Positions 52,788 to 62,538 of a stretch of 64,000 bases of DNA are shown here, piece after piece. Numbering within the stretch: the stretch's first letter is position 1; every line of letters starts with the position of its first letter. Below the pieces are notes generated by a model that worked only from the letters and a program-made list of their open reading frames with translations, was not told the DNA's origin and did no database searches. The translations under genes and the position numbers were made by a program. Source of the stretch: Massilia agri (GTDB taxonomy: Bacteria > Pseudomonadota > Gammaproteobacteria > Burkholderiales > Burkholderiaceae_D); contig NZ_JANUHA010000009.1 in assembly GCF_024753255.1 (NCBI RefSeq), positions 1 to 64,000 on the forward strand. Reading direction: 5' to 3'.

Positions 52788-53993
52788 ATGACTCCACAGC
52801 GACGCCAGCGATGCCGCACGCCAGGCACAGCGGTCCTCGTAGTAAGCTTCCTCGGCGGCTATTGTGCCGGCCAGGCGGCGGCCGCATTGCGCCGCGCACG
52901 CGCCGTGCGCCGCCCTCCCGCCGAGGTGCGCCGGGTCGACGGGCGCCGCATCGTCCACAGCGCCAGCGACGCCATCCTCTCGATCGACGAGGAGGCCGTG
53001 ATCGTGTTCGCCAACCCGGCCGCGGCCCATATGTTCGCCACCAGCGTGGCGAACATGCGGGGCAGCTCGCTGGCGCGCTTCATCCAGGCGCCGGGACGCG
53101 ATACCAAATTGCCGCTAGACTATTTTCCCGCTGGCGGAGGACGCGCCGGGCGCCGCGCCACCGACTACGCCGTCACCGGTATCCGCGCCAACGGCCAGCT
53201 GTTCCCGATCGAAGGCTCGATCTCCAGCATCGAACAGGATGGCCGCCTCATCTATACCGTGATCCTGCGCGACGTGTCCGAGCGCCACCTGGTGCAGCAG
53301 AAGCTGGCGCGCTCGCACGACCAGCTGCGCCAGCTGTCCTCGGCCCTGCAGACCATCCGCGAAGAAGAACGCACCCACATCGCGCGCGAGCTGCACGACG
53401 ACCTCGGCCAGCTGCTGGCCTCGCTGCGCATGGACCTCACCCTGCTGCGCCAGAACAACCATTTGCCGGATGCGAGCGGACGCCTGCTCGACGGCATGGA
53501 AAGCAATCTGCTCACCGCCATCACCTCGCTGCGCCGCATCGCCACCAACCTGCGTCCGCGCGCCCTCGACGAAGGCGGCCTGTACTTCGCCCTGCAGGGC
53601 CTGCGCGACGAGTTCGTCGAGCGCCACGGCATCGCCTGCGTGCTGCTGGCCGAGGAGGCCGAGCTGCGCCTCGACGATGCCGCCAGCACCGCCATCTTCC
53701 GCATCGTGCAGGAAGCGCTCACCAATATCGCCCGCCATGCCGAGGCCACCAGCGTGGTGCTCAACCTCGACCGCAGCGATGGCGAGCTCCTGGTCACGAT
53801 CCGCGACGACGGCCGCGGCATCCGTTCCGAAGACATGGAAAAGGTCGCGTCGCTCGGTCTGATCGGCATGCGCGAGCGGGTCTGGGCCCTGCACGGCGAA
53901 ATCGCCATCAGCGCCGACGAACCACCCGGCACCCGGATCGATATCGCGATTCCCGTCAGCGACCATTCGCATGTGGAGGCGCCGGCCAGTTGA
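52788..53993 (+). CDS. PAS-domain NarL-type histidine kinase (orphan)
   Basis: The 401-residue protein has a possible N-terminal hydrophobic segment (TAVLVVSFLGGYCAG), a PAS domain at about 50-165, and a HisKA_3-type kinase. The His lies in REEERTHIARELHDDLGQLLAS, with the ATPase motifs IFRIVQEALTNIARHAEA, DDGRGI and GLIGMRERV. This type normally partners a NarL/FixJ regulator, none of which is adjacent. It lies between a P450 and a porin. Confidence 0.92.
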   Translation: MTPQRRQRCRTPGTAVLVVSFLGGYCAGQAAAALRRARAVRRPPAEVRRVDGRRIVHSASDAILSIDEEAVIVFANPAAAHMFATSVANMRGSSLARFIQAPGRDTKLPLDYFPAGGGRAGRRATDYAVTGIRANGQLFPIEGSISSIEQDGRLIYTVILRDVSERHLVQQKLARSHDQLRQLSSALQTIREEERTHIARELHDDLGQLLASLRMDLTLLRQNNHLPDASGRLLDGMESNLLTAITSLRRIATNLRPRALDEGGLYFALQGLRDEFVERHGIACVLLAEEAELRLDDAASTAIFRIVQEALTNIARHAEATSVVLNLDRSDGELLVTIRDDGRGIRSEDMEKVASLGLIGMRERVWALHGEIAISADEPPGTRIDIAIPVSDHSHVEAPAS

Positions 53994-54104
53994 GCGTTTG
54001 GCATATCAGGATGTCATCAAGCGGACATATTCCCCCCGTAATATCCGCGTCGATCCGAGTGATTAAGAGCTCGACATCCTGTCCAAACCAAACTGGAGAT
54101 CTAC

Positions 54105-55112
54105 ATGAAGTTTAAGTGCCTGGCAGCTGCGCTGCTGTCGTCCCTCCCGCTGTTCGCCCACGCCCAGACCAATGTGACCATCTACGGCGTGATGGACGCT
54201 GCGATCGCCGTGGAGAACACCGACAACCCGGGCGAAGGCCATCGTACTGTGATCAACTCGGGCAACCAGTCGAGCAGCCGCATCGGCTTCCGCGGTACCG
54301 AAGACCTGGGTAACGGCCTGAAAGCACTGTTCAACATCGAAGCCGGCGTCGCCCTCGACACCGGCGCCGCCGATTCGAACCTGTTCGGCCGCCGCGCCGT
54401 GGTCGGCCTGCAGGGCGACTTCGGTACCCTGACCGTCGGCCGCGAATACTCGCCGATCGCCGCCGTCGCCGCCGCCACCGACACCCTGGGCCAGGGCATG
54501 TTCGGCAGCAACCTGTCGGCATTCTCGCGCCTGACCCGCCGCCTGGCGAACTCGGTGAACTACAAGAGCAACTCGCTCAGCGGCTTCACCGTCAACGCCG
54601 CCTACTCGACCGGCGAGAAGGCCGTCGATCCTTCGGGCGACCTGATGGGCGCATCGGTGGAATACAAGAACGGCGGCCTGTACCTGGGCGCCGGCTACCA
54701 CCAGATCGAACGCGTGGCCACCGGCGACGACAAGGAATGGGGCGCGGGCGCCGGCTACACCTTCGGCGCCTTCGAGGTCAAGGGCAACTACCTGGTCGCC
54801 GACCAGACCGGCCCGAACAACGAGTACAAGAACGCCAACATCGGCGTCGCCTACACCACCGGTCCGAACAAGTTCTTCGTGAACTTCCAGCAGCAGAAGA
54901 TCGAAACCGGCGCCAAGGGCAACACCGTCTCGCTGGCCTACACCTACAACCTGTCGAAGCGCACCAACATCTACACGACCTACGCGCAGCTGCGCAACAA
55001 CGGCCGTGGCGTGTTCGGCATCTACTCGTCCTCGACCAACGTGACCCCGGCCGCCACCGCACTGGGCGCCGATCCGTCGGTGTTCACCCTGGGCGTGCGT
55101 CACTCGTTCTAA
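54105..55112 (+). CDS. Gram-negative porin
   Basis: A 335-residue outer-membrane trimeric porin of the betaproteobacterial type. The signal peptide ends at about AHAQ (residue 20). The mature chain starts TNVTIYGVMDAAIAVE, contains SSRIGFRGTEDLGNGLKALF and ends in VFTLGVRHSF, with the terminal aromatic residue needed for BamA. It forms a 16-strand barrel by family. GGAG precedes the start and a terminator follows. Confidence 0.96.
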   Translation: MKFKCLAAALLSSLPLFAHAQTNVTIYGVMDAAIAVENTDNPGEGHRTVINSGNQSSSRIGFRGTEDLGNGLKALFNIEAGVALDTGAADSNLFGRRAVVGLQGDFGTLTVGREYSPIAAVAAATDTLGQGMFGSNLSAFSRLTRRLANSVNYKSNSLSGFTVNAAYSTGEKAVDPSGDLMGASVEYKNGGLYLGAGYHQIERVATGDDKEWGAGAGYTFGAFEVKGNYLVADQTGPNNEYKNANIGVAYTTGPNKFFVNFQQQKIETGAKGNTVSLAYTYNLSKRTNIYTTYAQLRNNGRGVFGIYSSSTNVTPAATALGADPSVFTLGVRHSF

Positions 55113-55152
55113 GCACCCGCCGCGCGTCCCGCGCGGCACAAGGTCTTTCCCG

Positions 55153-55178
55153 AAGCCGGCTTTTGCCGGCTTTGTCAT
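55153..55178 (+). terminator. Intrinsic terminator after the porin gene
   Basis: AAGCCGGC-TTTT-GCCGGCTT followed by TGTCATTT. It lies about 40 bases after the porin stop. Confidence 0.75.
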
Positions 55179-55180
55179 TT

Positions 55181-55419
55181 CTGCAACAACCCGTCCCGTC
55201 CCACGCTTGACCCGCTCTCCTGAGTGCGGCTAATGAACGTGGCTGAAATTTCAAGTTTAATACGCGTGTAACAAGGATGCGGTGGTGCGCAGGCTGGATT
55301 TCGGCCGTTTGCCTCATTACTGCGCACGATTGAAACAATTAACGATTACTCAATATTGCTTCCGGTATGATCGTCAGCAATTCCGACAAATCGTGGCTCT
55401 CGGCAAAAGGGGTTAGCGC
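55181..55419 (+). promoter_or_regulatory. Upstream region of the carotenoid operon
   Basis: The gap between porin and crtE is about 300 bases. It has no gene. Possible promoter parts are TTGACC (55206-55211) and an AT-rich block at 55325-55370 with TTGAAA at 55330-55335. No LitR or CrtR operator pattern was recognised. Confidence 0.35.
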
Positions 55420-56409
55420 ATGACTACAGCGACACGGCGATTCGAAGGCTTCGACGTCCCGGACAGCGAAGACCAGATCGAGGCACTGCGCGACTGCATC
55501 GAGCAGCGCATCGACGCACTGCTGGAGGGCAGCGGCGAGCACACCGACCTCCTCTGCGCCGCCATGCGCGCCGGCGCGCTCAGCGCCGGCAAGCGCATGC
55601 GTCCCCTGCTGGTGATGCTGGTCGCGCGCGACCTCGGCTGCACCTCGCCCGCCCTGGTCGACGTCGCCTGCGCGGTCGAGATGGTGCATGCGGCCTCCCT
55701 GATGCTGGACGACATGCCCTGCATGGACAATGCCCAGCTCCGGCGCGGCAAGCCCGCCATCCACGTGCAGTATGGCGAAGACGTCACCATCCTCGCCTCG
55801 GTCGCCCTGCTCAGCCGCGCCTTCGGCGTGCTGGCCACCGCCCAGGACATCCCGCCCATCACGCGCACCCGCCTGGTGGCGCGCCTGGCCGAGACCATCG
55901 GCGCCCAGGGCCTGGTGCGCGGGCAGTTCGAAGACCTGCACGGCGGCGCGCGCAGCCCCGAGGCCATCGCCGCCACCAACGAACTCAAGACCGGCGTGCT
56001 GCTCGGCGTGGCGGTCGACATGGCCGCCATCATCGCCCAGACCGAAGAAGAGGTGGCGCGTTCGCTGCGCGCCTTCGCCCTCGCGGCCGGCCACGCCTTC
56101 CAGATCCGCGACGACTTCCACGACCTGCCCGGCAACGACAGCGCCGTCACCGGCAAGGACACCGGCAAGGACCTCGGCAAGAGCACCCTGCTGGTCTCGC
56201 TCGGGCTGGACGAGGCGCAGCGGCGCCTGGCCGGACACCTGATGGACGCCGAGCGCCACCTGGTCGACGCCCTCGGCAGCCAGGCCGGCACCCGGCGTTT
56301 CGTGGCCGGCCTGTTCGCGCGCGGCGGCGCGCGCCTGCGCTTCGCGGGCGGCGCCATGCCTTTCGCCGACGGCGTTGGGACGCGCCCGCACGCGCTGAGC
56401 GTCAACTGA
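55420..56409 (+). CDS. crtE: Geranylgeranyl diphosphate synthase
   Basis: CrtE makes C20 GGPP from IPP and FPP-type precursors, the first committed step of carotenoid synthesis. The first Asp-rich motif is LDDMPCMDNAQLRRGKP and the second is IRDDFHDLPGN; GKRMRPLLVM also fits. Length is 329 residues. It is first of the crtE-X-Y-I-B run, 21 bases before crtX. Confidence 0.94.
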   Translation: MTTATRRFEGFDVPDSEDQIEALRDCIEQRIDALLEGSGEHTDLLCAAMRAGALSAGKRMRPLLVMLVARDLGCTSPALVDVACAVEMVHAASLMLDDMPCMDNAQLRRGKPAIHVQYGEDVTILASVALLSRAFGVLATAQDIPPITRTRLVARLAETIGAQGLVRGQFEDLHGGARSPEAIAATNELKTGVLLGVAVDMAAIIAQTEEEVARSLRAFALAAGHAFQIRDDFHDLPGNDSAVTGKDTGKDLGKSTLLVSLGLDEAQRRLAGHLMDAERHLVDALGSQAGTRRFVAGLFARGGARLRFAGGAMPFADGVGTRPHALSVN

Positions 56410-56429
56410 AGCCCGAGGGAAGCGATCGC

Positions 56430-57731
56430 ATGGCGCATTTCGCTGTTGTCGCACCCGCCTTCTACAGCCACTTCAATGCGCTGGAAGCACTCGGCGGCGA
56501 ATTCGTCGCGCGCGGGCACCGCGTGACGTTCATCCACCGGCCCGACGCCGGCCAGTATGTGCGCGACCCGCGCATCGGCTTTCACGCCGTCGGCGCCGCC
56601 AGCCACCCGCCCGGCTCGCTGGCGGAGTCGCTGCGGCGCGCCGCCAATCCGGGCGGGCCGCTGGGGCTGCGCCGCGTCATCCTCGACATGGCCGCGTCCA
56701 CCGACATGCTGTGCCGCGAACTGCCGCGCGCCATCGACCAGCTCGGCATTGACGCCGTCGTCGCCGACCAGATGGAAGCGGCCGGCGGCCTGGTGGCCGA
56801 GGGCCTCGGCCTGCCCTTCGTCTCGGTCGCCTGTGCGCTGCCGGTCAACCGCGAACCAGGCATTCCGCTGCCCGTCATGCCCTTCGGCTTCGAAGACAGC
56901 GAGCGCGCCCGCAAGATCGTCGAAGGCAGTACCCGGGTCTACGACTGGATGATGGGGCCGCACGGCCGCAGCATCGCAGCCAATGCCGCACGCTTGGGTC
57001 TTGCGCCGCGCAGCGGACTGCACGAATGCCTGTCGCCGCTCGCGCAAGTCAGCCAGACAGTCGAAGATTTCGACTTCCCGCGCCGCGCGCTGCCGGCGCA
57101 CTTCCACCACGTGGGGCCCCTGCGACCGCCCGGCATCCAGCACCTGCCCGAACAGTCGCGCATGCCGGCGATCGCGGCCGGCCGGCCCTTCGTATTCGCC
57201 TCGCTCGGCACCCTGCAGGGCCAGCGCTTCGGCCTCTTCCGCCGCATCGCCCACGCCTGCCGCGAACTCGACGTGCAGCTCCTGGTCGCCCATTGCGGCG
57301 GCCTGGACGCCGCCCAGGAACGCGCGCTGGAACAGGCCGGCGCCACCTGGGTGTGCGCCTTCGCGCCGCAGCAGGCGGTGCTGGCGCGCGCCGATGCGGT
57401 GGTCTCGCACGCGGGCTCGAACACCGTGATGGACGCGATCGCCGCGCGCACGCCGATCCTGGCGCTGCCGATCGCCTTCGACCAGCCGGGCACGGCCAGC
57501 CGCGTCGTCCACGCGGGCATCGGCCTGAAGGCGTCGCCGCAATTCGCGTCGAGCGGGCACATGGCGAAGCTGTTGAAGCGCCTGCTGGAGGAATCGACGT
57601 TCGCCGACAAGCTGGAAGGCCTGTCCGCCAGCGTGGCCGCAAGCGGCGGCGCGCCGCGGGCGGCCGACATCATCGAAGCGGCGCTGCAACTGCGCGGCGT
57701 CCCGCGGGAAGAAGTGGCCAGCCTTGACTAA
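56430..57731 (+). CDS. crtX: Zeaxanthin glucosyltransferase
   Basis: CrtX adds glucose from UDP-glucose to zeaxanthin hydroxyls. The 433-residue GT1 protein starts HFAVVAPAFYSHFNALEALG, has FVFASLGTLQGQRFGLF at about 250-266, and the nucleotide-sugar motif SHAGSNTVMDAIAARTPIL near 328-346. Its stop overlaps the crtY start by 8 bases, so the two are translationally coupled. Its presence implies a glycosylated end product. Confidence 0.93.
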   Translation: MAHFAVVAPAFYSHFNALEALGGEFVARGHRVTFIHRPDAGQYVRDPRIGFHAVGAASHPPGSLAESLRRAANPGGPLGLRRVILDMAASTDMLCRELPRAIDQLGIDAVVADQMEAAGGLVAEGLGLPFVSVACALPVNREPGIPLPVMPFGFEDSERARKIVEGSTRVYDWMMGPHGRSIAANAARLGLAPRSGLHECLSPLAQVSQTVEDFDFPRRALPAHFHHVGPLRPPGIQHLPEQSRMPAIAAGRPFVFASLGTLQGQRFGLFRRIAHACRELDVQLLVAHCGGLDAAQERALEQAGATWVCAFAPQQAVLARADAVVSHAGSNTVMDAIAARTPILALPIAFDQPGTASRVVHAGIGLKASPQFASSGHMAKLLKRLLEESTFADKLEGLSASVAASGGAPRAADIIEAALQLRGVPREEVASLD

Positions 57732-58898
57732 ACCCTACGACCTGATCCTGGCCGGAGGCGGGCTTGCCAACGGCCTGATCGCCTGGCGCCTGCGCCAGCG
57801 GCGACCAGGCCTGCGCATCCTGCTGCTGGACGGCGGGCAGCGCATCGGCGGCAACCACACCTGGTCCTTCCACGACAGCGACCTGACGGCGCAAGAGTGG
57901 GCGTGGGTTGCGCCGCTCGTGGCGCAGCGCTGGCCGCGCTACCAGGTCCGCTTCCCGCAACTGGAGCGCACCCTGGACGGCGGCTACGCCAGCATCGCCT
58001 CGGAGGACTTCGCCCGCATCGTCTCGGCGGACCTCGGCGCCTGCCTGCGAACCGGCACGCGCATCACCGGCCTGAGCCCGACCAGCGTCACGCTGGCCAG
58101 CGGCGAGGTGCTCGCGGCGCGCGCCGTGATCGACGGACGCGGCATGCGCGCGACCAGGCAGATGTCGCTCGGCTACCAGACCTTCCTCGGCCAGGAACTG
58201 CTTCTGGCCGCCCCGCACGGCCTGCGGGCGCCCGTCATCATGGACGCCGGCGTCGAACAGCAGGGCGGCTACCGCTTCGTCTACCTGCTGCCCTTCGGGC
58301 CGGACCGCATCCTCGTCGAGGACACCCATTACGTCGACAGCGCCGCCTGGGAGCCGGAGCGCCTGCGCGCCAACATCGCCGCCTACGTCGCCGCGCGCGG
58401 CTGGCAGGTGGCAGGCATGCTGCGCGAGGAACACGGTTCGCTTCCCATCGTCCTCGCCGGCGACTTCGACGCCTATTGGGACGAGATGAAGGGCCAGCCC
58501 TGCTCGGGCCTGCGCGCCGCCCTCTTCCACCCGACCACCGGCTATTCGCTGCCGCATGCGGTACGCCTGGCCGACCACATCGCCGGCCTGCCGGCCGAGG
58601 CACTGGACGCGCCGCGTCTGTTCGCCGCCATCCGCGAGGAGGCGCGGCGCGCCTGGGAAAGCCAGCGCTTCTTCCGCCTGCTCAACCGCATGCTCTTCCT
58701 TGCGGGCCGGCCGGATGCGCGCTGGCGCGTGATGCAGCGCTTCTACCGCCTGCCCGCTCCCCTGATCGCGCGCTTCTACGCCGGTCGCCTGCACTTGGGC
58801 GACAAGGCGCGCCTGCTTTCCGGCAAGCCGCCGGTGCCCGTGGGCGAAGCCTTTGCCGCAGCCATCAAGATCCATCCCGACCAGATCAGGAAACCAGC

Positions 58899-58902
<4 letters not shown>
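57724..58902 (+). CDS. crtY: Lycopene beta-cyclase
   Basis: CrtY closes both ends of lycopene to give beta-carotene. The 392-residue flavoprotein has LILAGGGLANGLIAWRL at the N-terminus, GGNHTWSFHDSDL, YLLPFGPDRILVEDTHY and TTGYSLPHAVRLADHI, all typical of the CrtY type. The start is TTG 57724, inside the end of crtX; it has GGAAGAAG about 12 bases upstream. Its end overlaps crtI (ATGA). Confidence 0.93.
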
Positions 58903-60409
<1,507 letters not shown>

Positions 60410-60413
<4 letters not shown>

Positions 60414-61381
60414 GCGAAGCCCTGATGGAGCACGCGACGCGCACCATCGAAGTCGGCTCGAAGAGCTTCGCGGCCGCCGCGAAACTGTTCGACCCGGCGA
60501 CGCGGCGCAGCGTGCTGATGCTCTATGCCTGGTGCCGCCACTGCGATGACGTGGTCGACGGCCAGGAACTGGGTTTCAATGTCGCGAATGCCGACCACGA
60601 CGCGGCCGGCGCGCTGGCGCAGCTGGAAGACCAGACCCGCCGCGCCTATGCGGGCGAGCCGATGCGCGACCCCGCCTTCGCCGCCTTCCAGGAAGTGGCC
60701 CTGCGCCACCGCATCGCGCCGCGCTACGCCTTCGACCACCTGGCCGGCTTCGGCATGGACGTCGCCGACGCGCGCTACGAGACCTTCGACGACACGCTGC
60801 GTTACTGCTACCACGTGGCCGGCGTGGTCGGCCTGATGATGGCCTCGATCATGGGCGCGGTGGACGAGGATATATTGGACCGCGCCTGCGACCTGGGCCT
60901 GGCGTTCCAGCTCACGAACATCGCGCGCGACATCGTCGAGGATGCACGCATGGGCCGCTGCTACCTGCCGGCCCAGTGGCTAAGGGAGGCCGGCATCGCG
61001 CGCGAGGAACTGGCCGAGCCGCGCCACCGCGCCGCCCTGGCGGTGCTGGCTGCGCGCCTGGTCGACCATGCCGAGCCCTATTACGATTCGGCGGCCGAGG
61101 GCGTGAAAGCCCTGCCCCTGCGCTCGGCCTGGGCGATCGCCAGCGCACGCAATGTCTACCGCCAGATCGGCATCGAAGTGAAGCGCCGCGGCGCCCACGC
61201 CTGGGACGAGCGCGCAGGAACCAGCAAGGCGGCGAAGCTATGGCTGCTGATAAAAGGCGGCGCGAGTGCGCTCAGTTCGCGTGGTCGGGGCTTGCGGCCA
61301 CGTCCTGCGGCCCTGTGGCGTCGTCCGGGCGCGGCTGACGCTGCAAGCGTCCCCCATGCAGCGCATGCAAGTCCCGCTTGA
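60410..61381 (+). CDS. crtB: 15-cis-phytoene synthase
   Basis: CrtB condenses two GGPP to phytoene. The 323-residue protein has the squalene/phytoene synthase motifs YAWCRHCDDVVDGQE and NIARDIVEDARMGRCYLP, both with intact Asp pairs. It is about 15 residues longer than the common form, with a basic Ala/Arg-rich tail encoded in the stretch that also encodes the end of crtZ on the other strand (110 bases of overlap). Confidence 0.95.
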
Positions 61382-61811
61382 GCCTGGCCACCGGCGGGGC
61401 GTACAGGAAGCCGAAGGAGACCGCGCCCTCGCGTCCCTCGACCGCGTGGTGCATGCGGTGGGCCTGGTAGAGGCGCTTCAGGTAGCCGCTCTTCGGCGTG
61501 TAAGTGAACGGCCAGCGGCGGTGCACCAGGCCGTCGTGGGCGACGAAATAGAGCGCGCCGTAGGCCGTCATGCCGGCGCCGATCCACTGCAGCGGGTAGA
61601 AGCCGCGCGTGCCGAACCAGATCAGGGCGATGGCCACGCCGGCGAACACGACGGCGTAGAGGTCGTTCTTCTCGAACCAGCCGGTACGGGGCTCGTGGTG
61701 CGACTTGTGCCAGCCCCAGCCGAAACCATGCATCACGTACTTGTGCGCGACGATGGAAAACACTTCCATCAGCACGATGGTGACGATGACGATGAGGGCG
61801 TTGATCAGCAT
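61272..61811 (-). CDS. crtZ: Beta-carotene hydroxylase
   Basis: CrtZ hydroxylates beta-carotene rings to zeaxanthin. The 179-residue membrane di-iron enzyme has four His motifs, HKYVMHG, HKSHHEP, HDGLVHRR and HRMHHA, in that order, and hydrophobic helices between them. It is on the opposite strand, converging on crtB with a 110-base overlap, the layout also found in Pantoea carotenoid clusters. Confidence 0.95.
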   Translation of the reverse strand: MLINALIVIVTIVLMEVFSIVAHKYVMHGFGWGWHKSHHEPRTGWFEKNDLYAVVFAGVAIALIWFGTRGFYPLQWIGAGMTAYGALYFVAHDGLVHRRWPFTYTPKSGYLKRLYQAHRMHHAVEGREGAVSFGFLYAPPVARLKRDLHALHGGRLQRQPRPDDATGPQDVAASPDHAN

Positions 61812-61917
61812 GGCGCAAGCCTACCACAGCGCCCGCGCCGCACCATTGCCGAAGACACCAGCCGGCGGTTCATCGACGGTACAGATTTCGCTTTGACACT
61901 ATCTAGAAAGGATCACC

Positions 61918-62334
61918 ATGCGCAGCGTTTCCACCGTCCTCCTCGCCTTCGGCCTTGTTCTCTCTAGCTGCCAGGCATTGGCAGCCATCACGGTCGAAGT
62001 CCGTGTCTCCGGCGTGACGGCCAAGGGCACGGTCAACGTCGCCGTCTGCGACCGCGAACGCTTCCTCAAGCAATGCGCCTACAGCGCCACGGCGCCGGCC
62101 CAGGCGGGCGAGACCGTCGTCACCCTGAAGGACATCCCCGCAGGCACCTGGGCCGTGCTGGCCTACCAGGACGAGAACGGGAACAAGGAACTGGACCGCA
62201 ACTTCATCGGCATCCCGAAGGAGAACTACGGCTTCAGCCGCAACCCGGTCAGCCGATTCGGTCCGCCCTCCTTCGAGGATGCCGCGATCGCGCTGCGCGA
62301 GGGCGCCAACGCGGTCGCGATCAAGCTCCATTGA
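61918..62334 (+). CDS. Secreted DUF2141 protein
   Basis: The 138-residue exported protein has a signal peptide ending near ALA (about residue 22) and the DUF2141 domain: TVEVRVSGVTAKGTVNVAVCDRERF, IPAGTWAVLAYQDENGNKELDRNFIGIPKE and YGFSRNPVSRFGPPSFEDA. Function is unknown; it is often near carotenoid genes in Burkholderiales and other Proteobacteria, an association from memory. It is divergent from crtZ. Confidence 0.88.
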   Translation: MRSVSTVLLAFGLVLSSCQALAAITVEVRVSGVTAKGTVNVAVCDRERFLKQCAYSATAPAQAGETVVTLKDIPAGTWAVLAYQDENGNKELDRNFIGIPKENYGFSRNPVSRFGPPSFEDAAIALREGANAVAIKLH

Positions 62335-62538
62335 CGCTACCGCGCACCGAAACCGTGCCGCCGTGCGCTAATTGATGGCGCGCGCCGCAGCCATCCGCAT
62401 CGCCTTGGCGCACGCGGCAGTGCAGCAAAAAATAACAATAGGAATTAGATAATTCTTCGGGTATCGTTGCTCTCCATAACAGGCCGGGCAGCGTTTCCGG
62501 CCGTCTATCGATGACATTTGTTGCTATGGGGAAGATGT

